Made by a program: the position numbers and the translations under genes
Notes under the pieces: model-generated
Database searches by the model: none
Told to the model about the DNA's origin: nothing
The model's input: the letters and a program-made list of their open reading frames with translations, nothing else
Shown: positions 33,325-40,167 of the stretch, piece after piece
Layout: the number at the start of each line of letters is the position of its first letter
Position numbering within the stretch: the first letter of the stretch is position 1
NCBI GenBank assembly: GCA_027485645.1
Contig: JAIXQR010000001.1
Coordinates: forward strand, 489,632 to 553,631
Source of the DNA: a bacterium
GTDB taxonomy: Bacteria; Armatimonadota; Fimbriimonadia; Fimbriimonadales; Fimbriimonadaceae
Direction: 5' to 3'
Length of the DNA stretch: 64,000 bases

Positions 33325-34206
33325 ATGAAAGTAATCATTGGCGTTGATGCAGGTGGCGGTTACCGTCCCGGAATGGACTTGTTCGTACGACTAGGCTTCA
33401 CCGGAGCCGAGGTCACGGTCGTTTCTGCGGTGGATACGACTCCTCCGATCGTTCCGCTTGGGCCGGGTGCACCGTTTGTGGCCACGGACTACGTGAGCCA
33501 GACCGATTCGGCCGCTCACCGGGCAGTGGCGCAAGCCGTCGAGAGTTTGGAAGCCGACGGCATCAAGGCGGAATCTGTTGTTCTCTTCGGCGCGGTCGTG
33601 CCGGTACTCCTTCGCGAAGCCAGCGAACTCAAGGCCGACCTTTTGGTCGTGAACTCTGTCGTTCGTGGTAAATGGATGAGCGCGATTCTGGGCAGCGTGA
33701 GCAACTCGCTCACCAACGAATCGGAGTCATCGGTGCTTGTTTCAAAGGGAGAATCGCTCCCAGAAGGACCTCTCAAAGCCGTTTTCGCGACGGATCACTC
33801 GGAATACGCGACTCGTGCGCTTGAGGAGTTCCTCAAGATGGCGCCGATGGGGCTGCAGCAAATCCACATTCTGACCGTCTACGACATCGACGAACTCGAA
33901 ACGAAGATGGTGCTCCGAAGTCTGCCCGACCTGCAGATTGACATGAAGGAATGGGTTGCGGAGCAGCTTACGGAGAAGTGCCAGGCCCTAGCGACCCGAC
34001 TGGGTGAATCCGGCTACGACGTCACCTTTAGCGTGGTTGCCGGAGACGTGAACGAACAGATTTCGAACACGATGACCGAGCAAGCCGCGAGTCTTCTGAT
34101 CCTTGGAGCGCAGGGGCACGGCCTCATCGAGCGCGTCTTCACGGGAAGTGTGGCCCTTCACCAGGTTGTGTCGGAGCCTTATCCGGTTTTGCTGATCCGG
34201 GCTTAG
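33325..34206 (+). CDS. Tandem universal stress protein (UspA-like)
   Basis: The 293-residue protein is made of two Usp domains (about 1-145 and 148-293). The first starts MKVIIGVDAGGG. The second starts LKAVFATDHSEYA and ends with the nucleotide-binding pattern LILGAQGHGLIERVFTGSVALHQVV followed by YPVLLIRA. The first domain has a less regular loop (SVVRGKWMSAILGSVSNSL). Such proteins bind ATP or AMP and act in stress tolerance without a single known reaction. The start has GGAG at moderate distance. The 3' end overlaps the convergent proteasome-like gene by 4 nt. Confidence 0.88.
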   Translation: MKVIIGVDAGGGYRPGMDLFVRLGFTGAEVTVVSAVDTTPPIVPLGPGAPFVATDYVSQTDSAAHRAVAQAVESLEADGIKAESVVLFGAVVPVLLREASELKADLLVVNSVVRGKWMSAILGSVSNSLTNESESSVLVSKGESLPEGPLKAVFATDHSEYATRALEEFLKMAPMGLQQIHILTVYDIDELETKMVLRSLPDLQIDMKEWVAEQLTEKCQALATRLGESGYDVTFSVVAGDVNEQISNTMTEQAASLLILGAQGHGLIERVFTGSVALHQVVSEPYPVLLIRA

Positions 34207-34874
34207 ATCCCTTCAACGGCCCGAAGCACTCGGAAGCGGTCCTCTCGCAGCGTATTACGCTCCATGAGGATCGCTTCTTCTTTGAGACCCTCAGGGACGG
34301 TTCCTTCGAAGCTGGAATCAAAAATGTCGGAGAGCTTCAAGATTGCTTCCTCGGGATCAGTAGAAGCCGGAATTGCCGCAAGCGCGGTCTCCAATTTGGA
34401 ACCCGACTCGAGCGTGCCAGCGATTGCCGACCGAAGCCGAGCCACAGCGTAATCACCATCGAAATCGATGACGTAGTACGTGTCTTTTTCGGGCGTTTCG
34501 CCCAGTTCACCGAACATCGAACGGGCAACAACCGGTGCGGTACGGAAGTCTGCAAAAGCCTGTTTGATCGGTCCGCTTACGGTTGTGGCGACGCGTTGTA
34601 CGGTCACGTCGTCTTCGCTGCGTTGATACCCCTCGCGACTCGCAAACTCAAGGGCGGCGGCTCGAATGGCTTCAAGGTCAGATTGCTGCCCAAGCCCGGC
34701 AAAGATGATTCGATCGTAGATCTCGAAAACCTTCCGGCTCTGGCGTCGACGGGAGTACATCAGCAATCCTTCATTCAGCGAGATGGCGAGGACGGGAAGA
34801 CCCTGAGCGAGTCGTCCTTCAATGTACTGGGCGCGATTACTGACGCCCTCTTGCCAATCGTATGGTGAGATCAT
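34203..34874 (-). CDS. Proteasome alpha-subunit-like protein
   Basis: The 223-residue protein matches bacterial 20S alpha subunits. The N-terminal stretch PYDWQEGVSNRAQYIEGRL, then VLAISLNEGLLMYSRRR, KVFEIYDRIIFAGLGQQSDLEAIRAAALEFA and DDVTVQRVATTVSGPI follow the order of PrcA (gate segment, first beta strand, YDRI motif, helix 1). There is no N-terminal Thr nucleophile, as expected for alpha. No beta subunit, ARC/Mpa ATPase or Pup/UBact gene is visible in the window. It is third in a row after M28 and 5'-nucleotidase-C genes, 18 nt from the M28 stop. Confidence 0.72.
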   Translation of the reverse strand: MISPYDWQEGVSNRAQYIEGRLAQGLPVLAISLNEGLLMYSRRRQSRKVFEIYDRIIFAGLGQQSDLEAIRAAALEFASREGYQRSEDDVTVQRVATTVSGPIKQAFADFRTAPVVARSMFGELGETPEKDTYYVIDFDGDYAVARLRSAIAGTLESGSKLETALAAIPASTDPEEAILKLSDIFDSSFEGTVPEGLKEEAILMERNTLREDRFRVLRAVEGI

Positions 34875-34892
34875 GTGTGCTTCTACGCGGGG

Positions 34893-35885
34893 TTAGCGCT
34901 TGAGAGTCCAAGGAGTTGGCTTTGTGAACCAGGTTTCCAGAAGTTTGCCGACTTTGCCGAGACTTTCGGCACTGCATTTGTCGGGAGTGTCCTGCAGGGT
35001 GTGCCAGTAGGGGTAGTCGAAGTCAATTAAGTCGATGGTCGGAACCCCGGCGCGGTTAAGGCTGAGATGGTCATCCAGGATTGGGCTCCCGATGACGTTG
35101 GGGAACGTCGAACGCATGTCAAGCGAAGCCGCGTGGAGATACAGGGCCTTCATCAGCTCCGGCGCGTAATAGTTGCTGTATTCCTCTTTCGGAATCGCAA
35201 GCTCGGCGTCCCCGATCATGTCCAGGAGAATCCCGTATTGCGGTTTCGGCGACGGGAGGTTTCGAGAAAGGTACTCGGCCCCAAGAAACATTTCGCTAAT
35301 GTCCGGCCCAAGGTCTTCTCCATCAACAAACGCGTAGCAAATACCTACCGAGCCGGTGCGCCCCTTAAGGGTCTTCATCAGTTCGAGGAGAACCGCAACG
35401 CCGCTGGCACCGTCATTTGCCCCCACGATCGGCTTAAGTCGATCTGACGGTCTTGCCTCCATATCGGCGCTTGGGCGAGTGTCCCAGTGGGCAAGCAGAA
35501 TCACCCGCGTGGTGGCTTTCTCCCAGTTTTGGAACGCGAGCACGTTGGTCATGTCGTAGACGTCGCGCGTCTTCGTCCAGCGGTGGGTGAAGTTTTGGAG
35601 CTCAACCTTATCGGCGTACTTCGTTGCTTCGTCCTGAATGAAGGTTTTGGCTTTCGCGTGCCCAACGGTTCCAGGAACGCGTGGACCGAACTCGCACTGC
35701 TGCTTCAGATAGGTGTAAGCAGCTTCGCCGCTAAACGGCTTGACAGAAGCTACCGGGTCTTGACTGTGCGGGACGCTCAGGAGCCCGAAGCCAACCAGCG
35801 TGGCGAGGAGTCGGTAACCCGCTTTCCGCGCAGGACTTCTTCCAAGGTTTGCGGCAGCGTCTTGGTGATTTTGCTCTTGTCCCAT
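34893..35885 (-). CDS. M28 family peptidase / glutaminyl cyclase-like protein
   Basis: The 330-residue exported protein has a hydrophobic segment (about 25-38) after a charged N-terminus. Metal-site motifs of the M28/QC fold are visible: LLAHWDTRP, GANDGASGVAVLLE, FVDGEDLG, LLDMIGD and a late His near DYPYWHTLQDTPDKC. Bacterial glutaminyl cyclases and aminopeptidases share this fold, and the PRVPGTVGHAKAKTFI start favours a QC-like member. The only ATG places the first 109 nt inside the upstream 5'-nucleotidase-C gene in another frame. The overlap appears real because both frames carry family motifs. Confidence 0.87.
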   Translation of the reverse strand: MGQEQNHQDAAANLGRSPARKAGYRLLATLVGFGLLSVPHSQDPVASVKPFSGEAAYTYLKQQCEFGPRVPGTVGHAKAKTFIQDEATKYADKVELQNFTHRWTKTRDVYDMTNVLAFQNWEKATTRVILLAHWDTRPSADMEARPSDRLKPIVGANDGASGVAVLLELMKTLKGRTGSVGICYAFVDGEDLGPDISEMFLGAEYLSRNLPSPKPQYGILLDMIGDAELAIPKEEYSNYYAPELMKALYLHAASLDMRSTFPNVIGSPILDDHLSLNRAGVPTIDLIDFDYPYWHTLQDTPDKCSAESLGKVGKLLETWFTKPTPWTLKR

Positions 35886-36367
35886 ATCTTGAAATAGCCT
35901 AACCCGCCGCGCCCAAGGTTTGCTGGCATGGCGATGGTGTACGTTCGAGCTTCATCCAGCTTGGATCCATTGGCGGTTACGCTTAGGACGCGTGAGTTTG
36001 CCGGAGCGGATCGGTTGAACGAGACTTCAAAGCCAGAAATTTGGAGGAAGCCGGAGTTTGGCTGAGGATAAAGTTGGATCGAGCGCTCGAAAGCCTGCTT
36101 CACTTGCGCGCCAGTGAGCGAGACGATGACGATCTGGTCGCTCGGAAACTCGAGAATGGTAGCGAGGTCCTCTTTGCTAAAGTTGGATTTGAGCAGACCG
36201 GCAGCAAGAAATGCCCCATCGGTCCCGGCGTGCTGACGTAGCGCATCGGCGGCACTTTGCGCCGAGGAGTCTGCTCCGGTGTCTGGTGACACGGAGGTTC
36301 CCACCTGAGCCAACGCTATCTGGCCAAAGGCCAGAAGAATCCCGAAGGAAAGAAGTCGAACTTTCAT
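35777..36367 (-). CDS. Stand-alone 5'-nucleotidase C-terminal domain protein, secreted
   Basis: The 196-residue protein has a signal peptide (MKVRLLSFGILLAFGQIALA). The rest is one 5_nucleotid_C domain: AADALRQHAGTDGAFLAAG, FSKEDLATILEFPSDQIVIVSLTGAQVKQAFERS, GFLQISGFEVSFNR and TYTIAMPANLGRGGLGYF. In full enzymes this domain binds the substrate base next to an N-terminal metallophosphoesterase domain, which is absent here. It is therefore unlikely to hydrolyse nucleotides alone and may bind a nucleotide-like ligand or partner. It overlaps the next gene by 109 nt. Confidence 0.75.
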   Translation of the reverse strand: MKVRLLSFGILLAFGQIALAQVGTSVSPDTGADSSAQSAADALRQHAGTDGAFLAAGLLKSNFSKEDLATILEFPSDQIVIVSLTGAQVKQAFERSIQLYPQPNSGFLQISGFEVSFNRSAPANSRVLSVTANGSKLDEARTYTIAMPANLGRGGLGYFKIWDKSKITKTLPQTLEEVLRGKRVTDSSPRWLASGS

Positions 36368-36394
36368 GTTCGTAACGATGAACAGACGCGCACC

Positions 36395-36417
36395 GGTCGG
36401 GTGAGTTACACCCGACC
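36395..36417 (-). terminator. Hairpin after rplK
   Basis: A perfect 9-bp inverted repeat (36395-36403 with 36409-36417, loop AGTTA) lies just beyond the rplK stop on the minus strand. There is no T-tract, so it may attenuate rather than fully stop transcription into the following gene. Confidence 0.5.
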
Positions 36418-36429
36418 AGGTCTAAAGGC

Positions 36430-36855
36430 TTAGTCTTCGACGCGAACGCCCATGGATCGTGCCGAACCGGCAACGATGCGCATAGCCATTTCTTCGTCGG
36501 TGGTGTTAAGGTCAGCCATTTTCTGCTTTGCAACTTCGCGAAGCTTTTCTTTGGTAAGGAACCCGGCTTTGTCGGTTTTGGCGTTTGCCGCACCGCGCTC
36601 GATTCCGGCGGCTCTCTTGATGAGATCCGTGACGAGCGGCTGGTTGATCTTGAAAGTGTAGGAGCGATCTTCGAAGACGGTGATTTCAACCGGCATCACG
36701 AAGCCCATGTTCGGGGCAGTCGTTTCGTTGAATTTCTTCAAGAACTCCATCATGTTGATGCCGGCCTGACCGAGGGCAGGACCTACTGGCGGAGCTGGAG
36801 TTCCCTTTCCGGCCGGGATGTTGAGCTTGATGTTCGCGGTAATTTTCTTTGCCAT
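36430..36855 (-). CDS. rplK: 50S ribosomal protein L11
   Basis: The 141-residue protein is a typical uL11: AKKITANIKLNIPAGKGTPAPPVGPALGQ in pieces, GINMMEFLKKFN, the linker and the C-terminal rRNA-binding domain ending IVAGSARSMGVRVED. It forms the GTPase-associated stalk base and is needed for elongation-factor function. AGAAGAGA upstream of the ATG can serve as a Shine-Dalgarno sequence. Its usual neighbours nusG, secE and rplA are missing: upstream is a HEPN-like gene and downstream a 5'-nucleotidase-C gene. Confidence 0.96.
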   Translation of the reverse strand: MAKKITANIKLNIPAGKGTPAPPVGPALGQAGINMMEFLKKFNETTAPNMGFVMPVEITVFEDRSYTFKINQPLVTDLIKRAAGIERGAANAKTDKAGFLTKEKLREVAKQKMADLNTTDEEMAMRIVAGSARSMGVRVED

Positions 36856-36926
36856 GGCAAATCTCTTCTGGTTTTTCGCCAGCGGGGAGAGGGAAGCATC
36901 GCCCGGGCAGAACGAAGAGAATACCT

Positions 36927-37433
36927 TTAGTAGCCTTCGAATATCAACAAATTGTCGAGCATGTCCATCAGGCTGAGCCGCTTTGATCTTGGGTACGAGC
37001 GGCTGAACGGATACTTAACGGGTGATTCGACCGTGGCCGCGACAATCCACGGATACTCAACATTAATTCCTGTGCCAAGCCGATTCGCGACCTGAGGGTT
37101 CAACCGTTCGATCTTTATTGCAAAGTCTTTAACTCTGTTGAATGACCGCAGAAGGCTACCAATAGGTCTTGGACCAGCATTCATCGAGATGGCGATCGGG
37201 ATGTGCGCGACGTAGGCAGAGAAAGCTGAATGCTGGAAACGAGGACGAAGACCAAGGTGCCTTGCTTCATACGCCTTCGCTACGCACTCGAGGGACATTT
37301 GCAAGCAATGTAATCTCTGGCATAAATCTCCTCCGGATGACTCAAGCTTGCTCGCCGCTGATAGAGCGCTTCTAGCCTGACGGAAGAATGCCGATTCCCA
37401 ACTGCTCGCTGGTGCTGCTGAATCAGGAGTCAA
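36927..37433 (-). CDS. HEPN-like uncharacterised protein
   Basis: The 168-residue protein is probably helical. Two helices (SWESAFFRQARSALSAASKL and LCQRLHCLQMSLECVAKAYE) resemble the opening helices of HEPN nucleotidyltransferase-partner or RNase proteins. RPRFQH at about 63-68 fits the RX4-6H form of HEPN RNases. NVEYPW near residue 125 recalls a frequent HEPN ending motif. It overlaps the upstream small gene by 4 nt (ATGA), the layout of a two-gene module. Toxin or RNase function is a hypothesis. No known family was matched with certainty. Confidence 0.5.
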   Translation of the reverse strand: MTPDSAAPASSWESAFFRQARSALSAASKLESSGGDLCQRLHCLQMSLECVAKAYEARHLGLRPRFQHSAFSAYVAHIPIAISMNAGPRPIGSLLRSFNRVKDFAIKIERLNPQVANRLGTGINVEYPWIVAATVESPVKYPFSRSYPRSKRLSLMDMLDNLLIFEGY

Positions 37434-37792
37434 GGGTCGTACGCCTTTCGCACTTCAGCCACAAGAGCTTTACCCTTCGGCGCTCGTTCAATGACAAGCA
37501 TCGGTTCATTCCAGCCCTCCGGCCAAGGAAGTTTCCCATCATCCTCAATTGCAATTAATGCAACCTCGCTTCGGTTAAATACTCCTTCCTCGGGAGCTGC
37601 CGCGAAGCTCCACGGGTGGATGTCGCTTTTCCCGAGCAAACCGGTTGGAATGACGTCTTTCGAAACGTGAATAATCCTCCACGTCTGGTCGGGCCCAGGA
37701 GCGAAAACGTAACTACGTTTGATTCCGCCTAAAACGCGCTGTTGATGCGTGGCATATTCCACGTCCGTATTCAAGCGTTTCACCCGAGACAT
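37430..37792 (-). CDS. Uncharacterised 120-residue partner of the HEPN-like gene
   Basis: The protein is soluble, has no signal peptide and no cysteine motif. The middle part alternates hydrophobic and polar residues (RSYVFAPGPDQTWRIIHVS, EVALIAIEDDG, EPMLVIERAPKGK), which suggests a small beta-rich or alpha/beta fold. I do not recognise the family. TATACT lies 6 nt before the ATG, together with GAGGA, so both leaderless and led translation are possible. Translational coupling to the next gene suggests that the two proteins act together, for instance as an antitoxin-toxin or sensor-effector pair. Confidence 0.55.
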   Translation of the reverse strand: MSRVKRLNTDVEYATHQQRVLGGIKRSYVFAPGPDQTWRIIHVSKDVIPTGLLGKSDIHPWSFAAAPEEGVFNRSEVALIAIEDDGKLPWPEGWNEPMLVIERAPKGKALVAEVRKAYDP

Positions 37793-37798
37793 TCCTCA

Positions 37799-37804
37799 AG
37801 TATA
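37799..37804 (-). promoter_or_regulatory. -10-like TATACT, 6 nt before ATG 37792
   Basis: A near-consensus TATACT on the minus strand ends 6 nt before the first gene of the HEPN-like pair. Confidence 0.48.
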
Positions 37805-37875
37805 TCGGCCGATTTTCCGAACTCCGGGTCTTCATGCCAAACTAGGTTTCATCCGCGCAGGCGCGGGAGAATGCC

Positions 37876-39030
37876 ATGGCCATCGTTTCCATTCAGATTC
37901 CGCAACTCGGTGAGGGCCTCCAAGAGGCTCGGGTCGTTTCCTTCCTAAAGAAGCCAGGAGACACGATCAAGCGTGACGAGCCGATCTACCAAATGGAGAC
38001 GGACAAGGCGGTCATGGATGTCGAGAGCCCCTACTCCGGCACTCTCGTTGAGTGGCTCGCGGCGGAAGATGATTTGCTCGCCATCGGCGCGGACATCGCG
38101 AGAATTGAGTCGGAGGACGAACAGCAGGTGACGTCGTCGCACGGTGCACCGAAAACCGAAGAAGTTGTCGAGACCGCGGCTGCATCTGGTGGCGTGCGCG
38201 GCGCAAATATTCCACCTCGAACCCGGGCTTACGCAAAGGAAAAGGGAATTTCTGATGCCGTCCTGGCCGAACTCGCGGAAGCGGCGGGCGGAAAGCTGAT
38301 GCCAGCCGATATTGATGCCCATCTCGGTGGCGCCTCAGCGCCGGCCAACGGCGCATTCGTCGATAGCGCCGTGCCAAGCAAGCAGCGACTCCTGTCGTCC
38401 CGCATGGTCCGCGGCAACGCGATTGTCGTTCCAGGAACCGAGATTGTTGTGGTCGACTGGACGCAGATCGAAACGCTCCGCGCCGAGATCAAGGCCTCGG
38501 GCAACGATTTCCAGCCGAGCGCATTCACGATGTTCGCCTTCGCGGTGACAAAGGCGCTTGCCCAGTTCCCAATCTTCCGGTCCAGCTTGGTCAACGATAC
38601 GACGCTTCGGACCTACAATCACGTCTCGCTCGGCATTGCGGTGAGCTTGCCCGGCGATGAGTTGGTGCTTGCGGTGGTCGAGGATGCGGACACGCTCGAC
38701 TGGCCAACATTCGCCCAGCGGACCCGCGAAAAGATTGAACTTGCGCGGCAGGGCAAGGATCAGGCGAACGAAACCGTCACCTTATCGCTGACCAACATGC
38801 AGTCGTTTGGTCTTCGCGATGCGGTTCCGGTCGTAGTTCCGCCTAGCGTGGGAACGCTGTTCTTGGGCGAGGCTTACAACGGCTTGGCACAGAACACCAC
38901 CGAACTCAAGCTGCAGCGATGTGCGAACCTAGCGCTCACCTTCGACCACCGGGTGGCAAACGGCGTGGGCGCGGCGCAGTTCCTCAACGCGGTTAAGAAG
39001 AACGTGGAGCACATTCGGGAGCTTCTCTGA
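37876..39030 (+). CDS. 2-oxoacid dehydrogenase E2 (dihydrolipoyl acyltransferase)
   Basis: The 384-residue protein has one lipoyl domain (1-80) with the lipoylated Lys in METDKAVMDVES, a peripheral-subunit-binding domain (IPPRTRAYAKEKGIS, about 112-150), and a catalytic acyltransferase domain. The active-site His is His358 in TFDHRVANGVG. The residue that is normally Asp in the HxxxDG signature is Asn362 here. Genes for E1 and E3 are not in the window. Co-transcription with a biotin carrier and HMG-CoA lyase points to the branched-chain 2-oxoacid dehydrogenase of leucine breakdown rather than pyruvate dehydrogenase. GGGAG precedes the ATG. Confidence 0.87.
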   Translation: MAIVSIQIPQLGEGLQEARVVSFLKKPGDTIKRDEPIYQMETDKAVMDVESPYSGTLVEWLAAEDDLLAIGADIARIESEDEQQVTSSHGAPKTEEVVETAAASGGVRGANIPPRTRAYAKEKGISDAVLAELAEAAGGKLMPADIDAHLGGASAPANGAFVDSAVPSKQRLLSSRMVRGNAIVVPGTEIVVVDWTQIETLRAEIKASGNDFQPSAFTMFAFAVTKALAQFPIFRSSLVNDTTLRTYNHVSLGIAVSLPGDELVLAVVEDADTLDWPTFAQRTREKIELARQGKDQANETVTLSLTNMQSFGLRDAVPVVVPPSVGTLFLGEAYNGLAQNTTELKLQRCANLALTFDHRVANGVGAAQFLNAVKKNVEHIRELL

Positions 39031-39032
39031 CG

Positions 39033-39755
39033 GTGTCGAAACCGATCATCGGCATCACGGGAGATGTCATCGAGGTTAAGGACGCGCGAACCGGTGGGGG
39101 GCGTGTCCAACTGAATCTGAACTACGCCGAGATGGTTGCGAGAGCAGGCGGTGTACCGTTGATCATTACTCCCCACAGCGATGCCGAAACGGTAGCGAAC
39201 TTGATTGACGGATTGCTTATTCCCGGTGGTCTTGACATCGACGCAAAAGAGTTTGGAGAAGAGAATCACATTGCCAACAAACTGCAACACCCAGAGCGAT
39301 TTCGCATAGAATCCCAGGTTTATAGGGCGCTTCCGCCCCAAACTCCCGTGCTGGGTATTTGCTATGGGTGCCAGTTCGTCAACGTGATGCAGGGCGGGAA
39401 ACTGGAGCAGCACACACCGGACCGAGTTGGATCGCACACACACTCAACGGGGGAGACACAGCAGTACGCTGTGGAACCAGATAGTCGCTTCGCCGGGGTA
39501 GTCGGTGCCGACACCATCCTCGGCCAGTCGTACCACCACCAGGCTGTTTCGGAAGTGGGACAAGGTCTCAAGGTCGTTGCGACACACGAAGACGGCACGA
39601 TTGAAGCCTTGGAAGGAACAACGGACCGATTCTGCATTTTGGTCCAATGGCATCCCGAGCGAACTCCGGATGATGAAGCGACCGTCCGACTTTTCCAGTC
39701 CTTTATAGAAGGGGCGGCCTGGTATCGCGAGCAAAAACATGCGACTGTATCTTGA
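39033..39755 (+). CDS. Class I glutamine amidotransferase-like (peptidase C26) protein
   Basis: The 240-residue protein resembles gamma-glutamyl-gamma-aminobutyrate hydrolase (PuuD-like). The triad is visible: nucleophile Cys in GICYGCQFVNV, and His and Glu in VQWHPERTPDD. GLLIPGGLDID is the conserved pre-nucleophile loop. The family hydrolyses gamma-glutamyl amides. Starting with GTG 2 nt after the E2 stop, it is part of a four-gene operon otherwise devoted to acyl-CoA metabolism, so its role there is not obvious. It overlaps the biotin carrier gene by 17 nt. Confidence 0.85.
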   Translation: MSKPIIGITGDVIEVKDARTGGGRVQLNLNYAEMVARAGGVPLIITPHSDAETVANLIDGLLIPGGLDIDAKEFGEENHIANKLQHPERFRIESQVYRALPPQTPVLGICYGCQFVNVMQGGKLEQHTPDRVGSHTHSTGETQQYAVEPDSRFAGVVGADTILGQSYHHQAVSEVGQGLKVVATHEDGTIEALEGTTDRFCILVQWHPERTPDDEATVRLFQSFIEGAAWYREQKHATVS

Positions 39756-40167
39756 CGGTGAACTCTTTGATGGCCAGACATCGGCTCGGATCGAGCCGGA
39801 TGGCGATCGATTTCGCTTGATCACCGATCAAGGTTCGGTCTCTGTTGCCGCCGTGAGGGTGGGCGACGAGGTGCTCGTGTCGCACCGAGGGTTCCAGTAC
39901 AAGTTTTCAACCAAACCTCCAAGCCGAACGGGGGCTGGTGCAGCCGCGAGTGGAGAGACTCGGGCGCCCATGCCTGGCCTTATCGTCGATGTCCGGGTTC
40001 AAGTCGGCGATGCGGTGACCAAAGGTCAAACCTTGGTGGTCCTTGAGGCGATGAAGACGCAGCAACCGTTTTTGGCGCCGTTTGATGGCGAGGTCTCGCA
40101 CGTTGGGGTTTCCACCGGACAACAGGTTGAAGATTCGGCGGTGCTATTCCGCGTCACACCTAAATGA
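39739..40167 (+). CDS. Biotin carboxyl carrier subunit of an acyl-CoA carboxylase
   Basis: The 142-residue protein ends in a biotinyl domain with MPGLIVDVRVQVGDAV and the biotinylated Lys in VLEAMKTQQP. The N-terminal 65 residues match the BT-like region that follows the biotin carboxylase in propionyl- or methylcrotonyl-CoA carboxylases. The biotin carboxylase and carboxyltransferase subunits are not in the window. Given the next gene, methylcrotonyl-CoA carboxylase is the most likely complex. The gene overlaps the C26 gene by 17 nt and the HMG-CoA lyase gene by 4 nt. Confidence 0.86.
   Translation: MRLYLDGELFDGQTSARIEPDGDRFRLITDQGSVSVAAVRVGDEVLVSHRGFQYKFSTKPPSRTGAGAAASGETRAPMPGLIVDVRVQVGDAVTKGQTLVVLEAMKTQQPFLAPFDGEVSHVGVSTGQQVEDSAVLFRVTPK

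Noticed and set aside
37793-37875. Riboswitch or T-box before the operon and before cysS
   Set aside because: Upstream regions are shorter than 90 nt and show no recognisable conserved riboswitch core or T-box sequence.
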